43,298 bases of DNA from Aquisphaera insulae (GTDB lineage Bacteria; Planctomycetota; Planctomycetia; Isosphaerales; Isosphaeraceae), in assembly GCF_011064615.1 (NCBI RefSeq), contig NZ_JAALJH010000078.1, forward strand, positions 1 to 43,298. The letters are read 5' to 3'. Below the pieces are notes generated by a model. It had not been told where the DNA came from. It made no database searches and worked only from the letters and a program-made list of their open reading frames with translations. The translations under genes were made by a program, and so were the position numbers. Positions 18,617-27,418 of the stretch are shown here, one piece after another (positions within the stretch are counted from its first letter, which is position 1; every line of letters begins with the position of its first letter).

Positions 18617-18881
18617 CTCGCACGGGCCATCGGACCGTGGCCTCGACTGTGGCCCTGAATTCCGACTCATGAATTCGTCCTATCGTTCAAGTGGGCCGAC
18701 TCGCCGGCCCGATAGTTACGGACAGCATTCGAAGCGGCCGCGAATCGCCGCGGCCCTGCAATCGTCTGGATTTCCTTCAATCCGGACCGAATCCCGAAAA
18801 GGCGATACGCACGTCTCTCGTTTTGTCGCTACAGAGGGAGAGGTCCTTCATCCCTCGGTCTCGAGACAGGATGCCTGACGG
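18617..18881 (+). other. Intergenic region, nothing firm
   Basis: These 265 bases contain a short AT-richer patch around 18655-18725 and no convincing gene. A second in-frame ATG at 18871 starts a different frame that I judge to be a shadow. Promoter signals for the next gene are probably here but are not recognisable. Confidence 0.4.
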
Positions 18882-19370
18882 ATGCCGGCAAGAAAGGACA
18901 AGGAGGGCAAGCCTCGCCCGGGCTGGAGAACCGGCCTCGGACGTTGCGGCATTGCCGTCCTCCTCGTGGCGGCGGCCGTCCAGGGCATCACGCCGGAGAC
19001 CGACAGCTTGGCCTCTTCCCGGCTCCTTCGCATGACGGCGAGCGTGGTGAGCGGAACGGAAGACGCCCGAATCCTGTCGGCCCCCTGGATCGGCTTCGGC
19101 AACCACGAGGAGGCCGAGGACGCCGACTTGCCTCTCACTCCCCGCGAGGACGAAGAGACGGACGAGCCCGATGAAGTCTGCCTCGCCGTCTTCGGGACCA
19201 AGGCCCAGGATCCCAGGACCGCTTTCCTCGATCCGGGCCATCTCTCCCCCGCACTCCCCACTCCCCATCCCGCCGGTCTCGGCACCCTCACCGGACGTCT
19301 CCTCGCGATGCTCGATAGCCCCCGCGCCTGGGGCTCCGGGGACGATGGCTCTCCTCGATTGACCTGCTGA
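18882..19370 (+). CDS. Uncharacterised protein with single N-terminal hydrophobic segment
   Basis: This 162-residue protein resembles no family I recognise. A basic N-terminus (KDKEGKPRPGWR) precedes one hydrophobic stretch at about 23-38 (GIAVLLVAAAVQGI), so it is anchored or exported. The rest is acidic and Pro-rich (LTPREDEETDEPDE) with no repeats. GC-rich third positions through most of its length support real coding. No good ribosome-binding site is seen. It lies between the sulfatase-like and phosphodiesterase-like genes, all on the plus strand. Confidence 0.6.
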   Translation: MPARKDKEGKPRPGWRTGLGRCGIAVLLVAAAVQGITPETDSLASSRLLRMTASVVSGTEDARILSAPWIGFGNHEEAEDADLPLTPREDEETDEPDEVCLAVFGTKAQDPRTAFLDPGHLSPALPTPHPAGLGTLTGRLLAMLDSPRAWGSGDDGSPRLTC

Positions 19371-19497
19371 GACCTTCCCCGCCGCGTGGATTCCCGGATC
19401 CATCCCGCCGCCGTGAAATGACCGGCAGCCATGGCCGGGTCGTCGAAGGGATGAGCAGGATTTCGACATTCGACTTTCCAAATGACTGGAGCTGGTC

Positions 19498-19794
19498 ATG
19501 ATACTTGGATACTTCGGCCCGGAGACGGTGATGCCCGTGACCTCGATCATCGCCACGGTCGCGGCCATGGTCGCCATGTTCGGCAGGGGGCTGTTCCGAT
19601 TGGTCCTCGGCGGGATCCTGCTGCGGATGTCGCGGAAGCGGATGAGGAAGGCCGCGGGCCAGGCGGGGATCGGGATCGGGACGGTCGCCCGCCCGCACTT
19701 CTCTCTCGGTGAAGCTCACGTTCGGTCGCACGGGGCCACGGGCGTGACGGTCGGCGGCGAGGCCGCGGAGACGGCCGACGACCGGATCGCCTGA
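19498..19794 (+). CDS. Small uncharacterised membrane protein upstream of the phosphodiesterase
   Basis: This 98-residue protein has a hydrophobic N-terminal half (VMPVTSIIATVAAMVAMFGRG, then LFRLVLGGILL) followed by a basic cluster (RMSRKRMRK) and a Gly/Ala-rich tail. The topology suggests one or two membrane helices with a cytoplasmic basic patch. GGAG lies about nine bases before the ATG. It ends 33 bases before the phosphodiesterase gene and is probably its operon partner. I do not recognise the family. Confidence 0.65.
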   Translation: MILGYFGPETVMPVTSIIATVAAMVAMFGRGLFRLVLGGILLRMSRKRMRKAAGQAGIGIGTVARPHFSLGEAHVRSHGATGVTVGGEAAETADDRIA

Positions 19795-19827
19795 CGAGAT
19801 CCCCCGACGGTCCAGGAGGACAACCCG

Positions 19828-21675
19828 TTGAAGAAGGTCATCGTGATCGGCCTGGACGGCCTGGAACCCACGATCGTGGACGCGATGCTCGCACGCGGCG
19901 AGCTCCCGAACCTCGCCAGGCTGAGAGAGCAGGGCGGGTACTCGCGCGTCGGCACGACCACGCCGGCCCAGACGCCGGTGGCGTGGTCGTCGTTCGCCAC
20001 GGGGCTCAACCCGGGCGGGCACGGGATCTTCGACTTCATCAAGCGAGACCCGAGGACCTACCTGCCCGACCTCGCCCTCAACCGATACGAGTCGCGGGGC
20101 GCCTTCCTGCCTCCGAAGGCGGTGAACCTCCGCGGCGGCACGCCGGTCTGGGAGATCCTGGGCGAGGCCGGCGTCGGCTCGTCGATCCTTCGCTGTCCCG
20201 TGACGTATCCGCCGGATCCGGTCCGCGGCCGGATGCTCGCCGGCATGGGCGTGCCCGATCTCCGCGGCGGGCTCGGCACCACGACCTTCTACACCTTCGA
20301 CGCCGCCGCGACGCCCCGCGAGAGCGAGAACGTCGTCCACCTCAAGTCGTCCGCCGACGGCACGATCGAGACACACCTCATCGGCCCCCGCAACCCGAAG
20401 GATCGCTCCGACCTTCGCTTCCCGTTCACGATACGGCCCGAGCCCGCCGCGCGTCGGGTCGTGATCCGCTCCGCCGGCTCGCCGGCCGAGGTCGCGATCC
20501 GCGAGGGCGAGTGGAGTGACTGGCTGCACGTGAAGTTCAAGCTGGGCCTGCTCCAGTCGATCCGGGGCATGGTCCGCCTCCACCTGGTCCGCGTCGAGCC
20601 CTCGGTGGAGCTGTATGCGTCGCCCGTGAATTTCGACCCCGAGGCGCCGCTGTTCCCGATCAGCCATCCGCCGGCCTATGCCGGGGATCTCGCCGCGACG
20701 ATCGGCACCTACCACACGACCGGGATGGTCGAGGATCATACGGGCCTCGTCAACGAGCGGCTCACCGAGGAGGCCTTCCTCGACCAGTGCGATCTCGCCT
20801 GGCGCGAGCGCGAGGCGATGATGCTCCTGGAGCTGGAGCGGTTCGATCAGGGCCTCTTTTATTGCCTGTACGACACGACCGACCGCGTCCAGCACCTCTT
20901 CTGGCGGTACGGCGAGCCCGACCATCCGGCCAACCGCGGCAAGGCCCCCGATCCACGATTCTCGAGCGTCATCGCGGACGTCTACCGCCGCAGCGACGCC
21001 ATCGTCGGCAAGGCCCTGGACCATGCGGACGATCGGACGCTCCTGGTCGTCCTCTCGGATCACGGCTTCGGCAGCTTCCGGCGCGGGGTGAACGTCAACA
21101 CGATCCTCCACGACATGGGCCTGATGGCCCTCCGCGACGGCGCGAGGCCCGGCCCCGACTGCCGCGACTTCTTCCACGACGTCGACTGGTCGGGGACGAA
21201 GGCGTATGCCCTGGGCCTGGGCGGGATCTACCTCAACTTGCAGGGCCGAGAGGGCCAGGGTCAGGTGGCCCCCGGCGAGGCCGATTCCGTCCGCTCGGCC
21301 ATCGTCGACCGCCTCCGCGGACTCGTCGATCCCGTCCTTGGCGCGACGGCGATCAACCAGGTCCGCACCCGAGAGCAGGCGTATTCGGGGGCCTTCCTGG
21401 GCGAAGCCCCCGACCTGCTCGTCGACTTCGCCCCCGGCTATCGCACCTCGTGGGGGACGTCGCTCGGCGGCCTTCCCGAGGGCCATTTCGAGGACAACAT
21501 CAAGAAATGGAGCGGCGATCACATCATCGACCCGCTCCTCGTCCCGGGCGTCCTGTTCATGAACCAGCCCTTCCGTGCTGACGCCCCCGACCTCCTGGAC
21601 CTCGCCCCGACGATCCTCGCCGCCCTCGGCGTGCCGAAGGGCGCGGCGATGGAGGGGAAGTCGTTGCTGGCGTGA
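19828..21675 (+). CDS. Type I phosphodiesterase/nucleotide pyrophosphatase-like enzyme
   Basis: This 615-residue alkaline-phosphatase-superfamily protein (PF01663 type) has no signal peptide. The first metal site is VIVIGLDGLEPTIVD. The probable nucleophile is T49 in TTPAQTPVAWSSFATGLNPG, and GGHGIFDF follows. A later site is VVLSDHGFGSF, with the NLQGREGQG region and DLAPTILAALGVP near the end, as in NPPs and phosphonoacetate hydrolases. The start is a TTG at 19828, supported by AGGAGGA (19814-19820) seven bases upstream. Substrates of relatives include nucleotides, phospholipids and phosphonates. None is indicated here. Confidence 0.88.
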   Translation: MKKVIVIGLDGLEPTIVDAMLARGELPNLARLREQGGYSRVGTTTPAQTPVAWSSFATGLNPGGHGIFDFIKRDPRTYLPDLALNRYESRGAFLPPKAVNLRGGTPVWEILGEAGVGSSILRCPVTYPPDPVRGRMLAGMGVPDLRGGLGTTTFYTFDAAATPRESENVVHLKSSADGTIETHLIGPRNPKDRSDLRFPFTIRPEPAARRVVIRSAGSPAEVAIREGEWSDWLHVKFKLGLLQSIRGMVRLHLVRVEPSVELYASPVNFDPEAPLFPISHPPAYAGDLAATIGTYHTTGMVEDHTGLVNERLTEEAFLDQCDLAWREREAMMLLELERFDQGLFYCLYDTTDRVQHLFWRYGEPDHPANRGKAPDPRFSSVIADVYRRSDAIVGKALDHADDRTLLVVLSDHGFGSFRRGVNVNTILHDMGLMALRDGARPGPDCRDFFHDVDWSGTKAYALGLGGIYLNLQGREGQGQVAPGEADSVRSAIVDRLRGLVDPVLGATAINQVRTREQAYSGAFLGEAPDLLVDFAPGYRTSWGTSLGGLPEGHFEDNIKKWSGDHIIDPLLVPGVLFMNQPFRADAPDLLDLAPTILAALGVPKGAAMEGKSLLA

Positions 21676-22041
21676 ACGGTGGGTGGACGATCCCGGGGCG
21701 ACTTCTGTATTCTCATTTCCGAATGAGATGCTGATCGGGTCTTCGAGAAGTATTACCCCGGCAAGGAAGTTGATCAAGCTCACGGATATCGAACGGCCTT
21801 CTGAATCCCCCCACGCTCGGGGAGGCGAAATCCGGCTCTCCCCCTTACGAAGGGGGAGTTGGAGGGGGTGCTTTGTGCCGGCCAGGGCGATCGAATTCAC
21901 CCCCCTGAATCCCCCCTTCGTAAGGGGGGAAGTAAATGCGGGCCGGCTTCCCTGTCGGCGGTAAGAACCCTATTACGGTGAGCTTCTTCCTTGCCGAGGT
22001 AATAAGGATCCGAAAAACGTTGCCTCCACGGAGCCTGGGCC
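21676..22041. repeat. REP-like palindromic element in intergenic region
   Basis: This 366-base gap has no gene but carries a composite palindrome. The left copy (about 21836-21857) has arms CCCCCTT/AAGGGGG around ACG. The right copy (about 21910-21928) has arms CCCCCCTT/AAGGGGGG around CGT. Their flanks, GTTGGAGGGGGT and ACCCCCCTGAATC, are also complementary, so about 21836-21929 can fold into one long hairpin. A further piece, GAATCCCCCCACGCTCGGGG (21801-21820), repeats part of the motif. Confidence 0.8.
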
Positions 22042-23106
22042 GTGTTCACTCGAAGGCTCATGCTGGGGATGCTCGCGCTTGGCTTCACCGGTCGGGATGA
22101 CGGACCTCTTGACCTCGAGGAATCGAGGGCCATCTCCGCCCTCCGGAAGTTGAGTCGATGGTCCGTCCGATGCGAGCCGCCGCGCGATGGCCATGCAGTC
22201 CAGGTCGATCTCCGCGAAGAGGGGATCAAGGACGCGGATCTCAATCACTGGATTCCCCCGCTAAGATCGCTTCGCAAGCTCGAGCTTGCCATGAACGACA
22301 TCACTGACGCTGGCCTCGCCTCACTTGAGGGACTGAAATCCCTCCGTGAGCTGGACCTCGGTGCCACCGAGATCAAGGGAAACGGTTTGATTCACCTGAG
22401 GGGGCTGGGCGAGCTTCGTTCACTGGGGTTGGCGTCAACGAGCATCAAGGAGGGAGGCCTCGGTCACGTCCGCCGGCTGGTGCAAGTGAGGAGGCTCGGT
22501 CTCGGTGCTAACCACTTGACGGACGAGGACCTTAAGCCCCTTGCCGGGATGCCCCTGGAGGAGCTCTCTCTGTCCGCCAACCCGATCACCGATCAGGGAA
22601 TGACGACGCTCCTTCTTCTCCCGACCCTGCGAGTCGTGAGGCTCTGCGGCTGTCAGCAACTCACCGAGAACGGCTTCGGGACCCTTCGAGGGCTCAAAGG
22701 TCTGCGCTGCCTCGATGTCAGCGGATCCCCGATCGGTTTCCCCGAGCTCCGCGGCATCACGGAAATCACCTCGCTAGAGGAGATCGACCTGTCGCACACC
22801 GAGGTCGGCGACCAGGCGCTCGTCCTGCTGAAGAAGTTGTCGCGGCTGAGGGCCCTGGATCTGACGGGCTGCGATCTCACGGACGAGGGGCTCGACCACT
22901 TGAAGGGACTGGTCAGTCTTCGAACCCTCGACCTGTCCTCCACGCCGATCACGGAGAAGGGACTTCCCGAACTCGGGGCTCTGACAAACCTCCATGAACT
23001 TCGGATCAGTGGTACGAAGGTCGGCGAGGCCTGCGTGGCGAAGCTCCGAGCGAGGCTCCCTTCGGTCCACATCTCGACGAGCGAAGAGGCCTCTCCTAAC
23101 GAGTGA
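22042..23106 (+). CDS. Leucine-rich repeat protein
   Basis: This 354-residue protein is built from about ten LRRs of roughly 24 residues (pattern L..L.L..T.ITD.GL..L..L), in the RNase-inhibitor/cysteine-containing style common in planctomycetes. A short hydrophobic N-terminus (LMLGMLALGFTG) could be a weak signal or anchor. The GTG start at 22042 has only GGAG nearby. Third codon positions hold more A and T than in neighbouring genes, so recent acquisition or weak codon selection is possible. It is presumably a protein-binding scaffold; the partner is unknown. Confidence 0.82.
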   Translation: MFTRRLMLGMLALGFTGRDDGPLDLEESRAISALRKLSRWSVRCEPPRDGHAVQVDLREEGIKDADLNHWIPPLRSLRKLELAMNDITDAGLASLEGLKSLRELDLGATEIKGNGLIHLRGLGELRSLGLASTSIKEGGLGHVRRLVQVRRLGLGANHLTDEDLKPLAGMPLEELSLSANPITDQGMTTLLLLPTLRVVRLCGCQQLTENGFGTLRGLKGLRCLDVSGSPIGFPELRGITEITSLEEIDLSHTEVGDQALVLLKKLSRLRALDLTGCDLTDEGLDHLKGLVSLRTLDLSSTPITEKGLPELGALTNLHELRISGTKVGEACVAKLRARLPSVHISTSEEASPNE

Positions 23107-23264
23107 GTCTCGGGCGCTGTCATCGCCGGTCGCCGGCACCTACACTGGCGTCGTTCTTCCATGTTCGGTGAAGTTCCCTCGAAGAAAGGTCGCGGGCGGC
23201 GCCGCCTGTGGTAGAACAGTTCCTGCGCCGGGAGAGCGCACGATCCCATCCGGAGAATCCGCCC

Positions 23265-24182
23265 ATGAGCCGAGCCCGCACGCCTCTGATCGTCTTCCTC
23301 GCCGCCGCCGTCCTCGCCTTCCCGCCGGGGGCGAGGGCATGGAATCCGAAGGGGCACCGGGTCGTCTCGACGATCGCGTACAGGCAGCTCGACGACCGTA
23401 CCAGGCAGAAGATCGCCGCGATCCTGAAGCAGCATCCCGCCTCTCAGAGGCTCTGGTTCGACCGGGCCACCAACGGCAAGGACGAGGTCCTCAACCTGTT
23501 CTGGAACGCCGCGACCTTCCCGGACGATGCCCGCGAGGCGCCCTGGAAGGACTACCACGTCGGCAAGGCCCATTACGTGAATTACCGGCTCCTGGCCGAC
23601 CAGGGGAACAAGGTCGAGCCGCCGCTCAAGGATGAGAACATCCTGGACTCGTACGAACAGCACCTCAAGCATGTCCGCGACCCCAAGGTGAGCGACCAGG
23701 ATAAGGCCATCGACCTCTCCTGGATCATCCACCAGGCGGGCGACATCCACATGCCGCTCCACGCGGTCGCGCGGTTCTCGAAGGCTCTCCCCAAGGGAGA
23801 TCGCGGCGGCAACGAGGTCAAGATCCCCAACCCCCGGTCCACCAACGATCGCTTCAACAACCTCCACGGCTACTGGGACGACCTGCTCGGCAGCGACGAG
23901 GACGCGAACCTCGCGGTCCAGGTCGCCGACGAGCTGATCGCCGAGCATCCCACCTCCGAGTTCGCCGACGCCCTCAAGAAGACGACCATCCGCGACTGGG
24001 CGGAGGAGAGCGTGCAGCACTGCCTGTCGACCGTCTATGACGGCCTCGACCCCGAGACCCCGATCGTCGCCGCCGCGCCCGACGGCTACGATGCCGCCGC
24101 CGTGGCGCTCGCCCGCAAGCAGATGGCCCTGGCCGGCTATCGACTGGCGGGGGAGTTGAAGCGGCTCTTCGCGGAGCCCTGA
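23265..24182 (+). CDS. Exported S1/P1-type nuclease
   Basis: This 305-residue zinc nuclease degrades single-stranded nucleic acids. Signal cleavage after Ala-Arg-Ala (residues 23-25) would leave Trp26 as the mature N-terminus, followed by His31. These are exactly the W1 and H6 spacing of the trinuclear zinc site of P1 nuclease. The later ligands appear as HQAGDIHMPLH (H-x3-D-x5-H) and NLHGYWDD (H-x3-D). The GG-N-E segment (GDRGGNEVKI) also fits. The ATG at 23265 is preferred because the signal peptide starts there; the open frame extends 19 codons upstream without meaning. Likely role: nutrient scavenging of nucleic acids outside the inner membrane. Confidence 0.92.
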   Translation: MSRARTPLIVFLAAAVLAFPPGARAWNPKGHRVVSTIAYRQLDDRTRQKIAAILKQHPASQRLWFDRATNGKDEVLNLFWNAATFPDDAREAPWKDYHVGKAHYVNYRLLADQGNKVEPPLKDENILDSYEQHLKHVRDPKVSDQDKAIDLSWIIHQAGDIHMPLHAVARFSKALPKGDRGGNEVKIPNPRSTNDRFNNLHGYWDDLLGSDEDANLAVQVADELIAEHPTSEFADALKKTTIRDWAEESVQHCLSTVYDGLDPETPIVAAAPDGYDAAAVALARKQMALAGYRLAGELKRLFAEP

Positions 24183-24296
24183 GCCTCGAGGGCGGGCGGC
24201 GGAGGTTGACGACTTCCCCATGTTGGGACGATGATCGCGGGATGATTCCGGGCCGTGGCGCCCGGCGTGCGATCCGTCTCCGCAGGGGCCGTTGCC

Positions 24297-25940
24297 GTGA
24301 CGAGTCAAGGTTATGTCGACCACCTGGCCTTCCCGGAGCTGACCGATTCCGAGATGGAATCGCTGGCGAAGATGGCGAAGGTCTGCACGTTCCGCGACGG
24401 CGAGCCGGTCTTCGAGGCCGGCCGGCGCGGGGTGCCGCTCTATGTCGTCGACTCGGGGCACATCGAGATCGTCGACGAGTCCACGCCGGTGTCGAAGTCG
24501 GTCGTGATCCACGGCCCGCGATCGTTCACCGGCGACGTCTCCCTGCTGACCGATCGTCCGGCAATCATCTCGGCCTACGCCCGCGGCGAGACCCGGGCCT
24601 ACTGCGTGAGCCAGCAGGACCTCCGGAAGGTCATCCAGCAGATCCCCGAGCTCAGCGACAAGCTGCTCGAGGCCTTCCAGATGAGGCGCTACCTCCTCGA
24701 GCGCTCGGGCTTCGTCGGCACCCGCGTGATCGGTCGCGTGGACGACCCCGACCTGACGCAGATCCGCGAGTTCTTCGACAAGAACAAGATCCCGCACACC
24801 TGGATCGACGCCGACACGTCCGACGGCCAGTCCGCCATGAAGGACCTGGAGATCGACGACACGCACCTCCCCTTCGTGGCATGCAACCGCGGGACCCGGT
24901 CGCCGAGGCCGACCGTGACGCGGCTGGCGGAGTGCCTGGGCCTGAAGCGTCCGATCCGGACCGAGCCCTTCGACCTGGTGATCGTGGGCGCGGGGCCGGC
25001 GGGGCTCGCCGCGGCCGTCTACGGGGCTTCGGAGGGGCTCTCCACGCTCCTGCTGGACCGGTTCGGGCCGGGGGGACAGGCGAGCACCAGCTCGCGGATC
25101 GAGAATTACATGGGCTTCCCCGCCGGGCTGACGGGCGCCGATCTCGCGAACCGCGGCTACCTCCAGGCCCTCAAGTTCGGGGCCGAGCTCGTCGCGCCGG
25201 TCGAGGTGCGGTCGATGTCGTGCGAGGATAAGATCCACAAGCTGGTCCTGGACGATGGACAGGTGGTGAGCGGCCGGTCGGTCCTGATCGCGACCGGGGC
25301 AAGCTATCAGCGGTTGCCGATCGATGGCTGCGAGCGATGGGACGGCGCCGGCGTCTACTACTCGTGCACCTCGGTCCATGCCCGCTCCTGCAAGGAGGGC
25401 CGCGCCGTCGTCGTCGGCGGGGGAAACTCGGCCGGGCAGGCCGCGATGTTCCTGGCCGAGCACACGGCCGGCGTCTCGCTCCTCCTGAGGGGCGGCGACC
25501 TCCGCAAGAGCATGTCGGACTACCTGGCCCGGCGGATCGAGAGCCATCCCAAGATCGAGGTCCTCCGTCACGTCGAGATCGCCGCCATCGACGGCCAATC
25601 CCGCCTGAATGGGGTGACCGTGAGCGGCTCGAAGGACGGCAGCCGCCGGACCGTCGAGTGCAACGGCGTGTTCGTCTTCATCGGCGCCCGGCCGAGGACC
25701 GAATGGCTGCCCCGGGACGTCGCCGTCGATTCCAAGGGCTTCATCCTCACCGGGGCCGACGCCGCGAAGTCCGACCGCTGGCCGCTCTCGCACCGCGAGC
25801 CGTGCATCGTGGAGACGACCTGCCCCGGGGTCTTCGCCGCGGGCGACGTGCGGAGCAACACCACCAAGCGGGTCGCCTTCGCCGTCGGCGACGGGGCCCT
25901 GGCGGTCACCTGCGCGCATCGCGTCCTGGCGGAGCTCTGA
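24297..25940 (+). CDS. Cyclic-nucleotide-binding, thioredoxin-reductase-like flavoprotein
   Basis: This protein of about 547 residues has three parts. A cyclic-nucleotide-binding (Crp-like) domain lies at about 10-120 (DGEPVFEAGRRGVPLYVVDSG in pattern, SFTGDVSLLTDRP). A glutaredoxin/thioredoxin-like segment without a CxxC lies at about 135-215. The rest is a class II pyridine-nucleotide disulfide oxidoreductase domain with FAD site VIVGAGPAGLAAAVYG, GGQASTSSRIENYMGFP, NADPH site VVVGGGNSAGQAAMF, and final GVFAAGDVR. The position of the thioredoxin reductase redox CxxC reads YYSCTSVHARSC, so the usual disulfide is missing. The GTG at 24297 is preferred over the GTG at 24255 because GCAGGGG lies eight bases upstream. 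Confidence 0.87.
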   Translation: MTSQGYVDHLAFPELTDSEMESLAKMAKVCTFRDGEPVFEAGRRGVPLYVVDSGHIEIVDESTPVSKSVVIHGPRSFTGDVSLLTDRPAIISAYARGETRAYCVSQQDLRKVIQQIPELSDKLLEAFQMRRYLLERSGFVGTRVIGRVDDPDLTQIREFFDKNKIPHTWIDADTSDGQSAMKDLEIDDTHLPFVACNRGTRSPRPTVTRLAECLGLKRPIRTEPFDLVIVGAGPAGLAAAVYGASEGLSTLLLDRFGPGGQASTSSRIENYMGFPAGLTGADLANRGYLQALKFGAELVAPVEVRSMSCEDKIHKLVLDDGQVVSGRSVLIATGASYQRLPIDGCERWDGAGVYYSCTSVHARSCKEGRAVVVGGGNSAGQAAMFLAEHTAGVSLLLRGGDLRKSMSDYLARRIESHPKIEVLRHVEIAAIDGQSRLNGVTVSGSKDGSRRTVECNGVFVFIGARPRTEWLPRDVAVDSKGFILTGADAAKSDRWPLSHREPCIVETTCPGVFAAGDVRSNTTKRVAFAVGDGALAVTCAHRVLAEL

Positions 25941-26099
25941 TCGATCCCGGCCCGCGGATCCGCGATTTCACGAGTTCTGTCGTTGACGGTCGCGGGAGGC
26001 GGCTGACACAATACCCGGCATTGTCCGCGAGGGGCTCGCGGCGGCAATTCGCGCGTGTCGACCGTCCTGCAGTCATCGAGCTTCGAGGAGATCCCTTGC

Positions 26100-27359
26100 A
26101 TGAGTGACCTCGGACAGACTCCCTGCGGCGGTTCGAACCGCCGGCATTTCCTGAGGGCGGCGGCGGCCGGCGGCGCCGCGACCATCGGCATCCAGGGGCT
26201 GGCGTCGGCCCAGGAGCCGGTCGCGGCCGGCAAGGCCGTGCCCACCGCCACCCTCGGTCGGACCGGCGAGAAGGTGACGATCCTCGGCATGGGGACGAGC
26301 TGGACCCTGTCGCCGAGCTTCGTCCAGGCCGCGATCGCCTCCGGCGTCCGCTACATCGATACCTCGGAGACGTATGAGAATGCGCGGGTCGAGAAGATCC
26401 TCGGCGAGGTCCTCGACCGCACGAAGCTCCGCAAGGATGTCTACCTGGTCACCAAGAACGCCTCGTTCCGCCGGACCATGGGCACCGGCGCGGCGAAGAT
26501 GTTCCAGGACCACCTGGACGCCAGCCTGGAACGACTCAAGACCGATCACGTCGACTGCTATTACCTCCACGGGATCGCGGGCAATCAGGTCGAGCTCCTC
26601 GCCGATCCGGGCGTGAAGGCCGCGTTCGAGTCCCTGAAGAAGCAGGGCAAGACGCGGTTCTTCGGCCTGAGCTGCCACGACGCCCGCCTGCCGGAGATCA
26701 TCGAGGCGGCGGTGGACTGCGGCTGGATCGACCAGATCATGTTCAAGTACAACTTCCGCGACGTCGGCGGGGTGGACCGCCACGACGACCTTCAGCGGGC
26801 CATCGACAAGGCCGCCAAGGCGAACCTCGGCCTGATCGCCATGAAGACCCAGGGGGGCGCGATCAACTTCCCCGACAAGATGGCCGACCTCCAGGCGAAG
26901 GGCTTCAAGAAGGAAGTCGCGGCCGTGAAATCGGTCTGGCTCGACGGCCGGATCCAGGTCGCCGTGAGCGAGATGACCACCCGCAGCGACCTCCGCGAGA
27001 ATGTCGCCGCCAGCCAGGACAAGGCGCTCACGGCCCGCGATCAGAGGCTCCTCGAGGAATACCGCCGGCGGACGGCCCATCTCTATTGCCACGGCTGCGG
27101 CCACCTCTGCGAGACCACCGCGAAGGGCGTCCCCGTCGCCACGGTCCTGCGCTACCTGCGCTACTACGAGGTCTACGGCAAGCGGCAGGAGGCCCGGGCC
27201 CTCTACCAGGCGCTCCCGCCCCAGGCCCGCGACCTCGCCGCCGCCGACCTCGCCGCCGCCGAGGACGCCTGCCCCCACGGGCTGCCCGTCGCGGAACTCG
27301 TCCAGCGAGCCGACGCCCGGATGGGCGACCGGGTTCTCGGGCGGGCTTCCGGCGTCTGA
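26100..27359 (+). CDS. Tat-exported aldo/keto reductase with Cys-rich tail
   Basis: This 419-residue protein begins with a twin-arginine signal (NRRHFLRAAAAGG, cleavage near ASAQE). The AKR barrel carries the tetrad Asp and Tyr (YIDTSETYENA), Lys (VYLVTKNA) and His (YYLHGIA). The C-terminal 85 residues keep C-x2-C-x3-C (YCHGCGHLC) and a later CPHG. This looks like a reduced form of the 4Fe-4S dicluster tail found on related AKRs, with ligands for perhaps one cluster. AGGAGA precedes the ATG at 26100. Export by Tat fits folding with a cofactor in the cytoplasm. The substrate is unknown. Confidence 0.88.
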   Translation: MSDLGQTPCGGSNRRHFLRAAAAGGAATIGIQGLASAQEPVAAGKAVPTATLGRTGEKVTILGMGTSWTLSPSFVQAAIASGVRYIDTSETYENARVEKILGEVLDRTKLRKDVYLVTKNASFRRTMGTGAAKMFQDHLDASLERLKTDHVDCYYLHGIAGNQVELLADPGVKAAFESLKKQGKTRFFGLSCHDARLPEIIEAAVDCGWIDQIMFKYNFRDVGGVDRHDDLQRAIDKAAKANLGLIAMKTQGGAINFPDKMADLQAKGFKKEVAAVKSVWLDGRIQVAVSEMTTRSDLRENVAASQDKALTARDQRLLEEYRRRTAHLYCHGCGHLCETTAKGVPVATVLRYLRYYEVYGKRQEARALYQALPPQARDLAAADLAAAEDACPHGLPVAELVQRADARMGDRVLGRASGV

Positions 27360-27418
27360 GGCCGTCTCACCGTTTCCACGAGCCGTGCACACGGCCCTCC
27401 TCTCCAGGAACCCGGGCG

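Noticed and set aside
22653..25919. A 1088-codon minus-strand open frame
   Set aside because: It is antisense to the LRR, S1/P1 nuclease and flavoprotein genes, all with intact motifs on the plus strand.
24297..25940. Naming this gene trxB
   Set aside because: The redox-active CxxC of thioredoxin reductase is absent, so the specific function is not supported.
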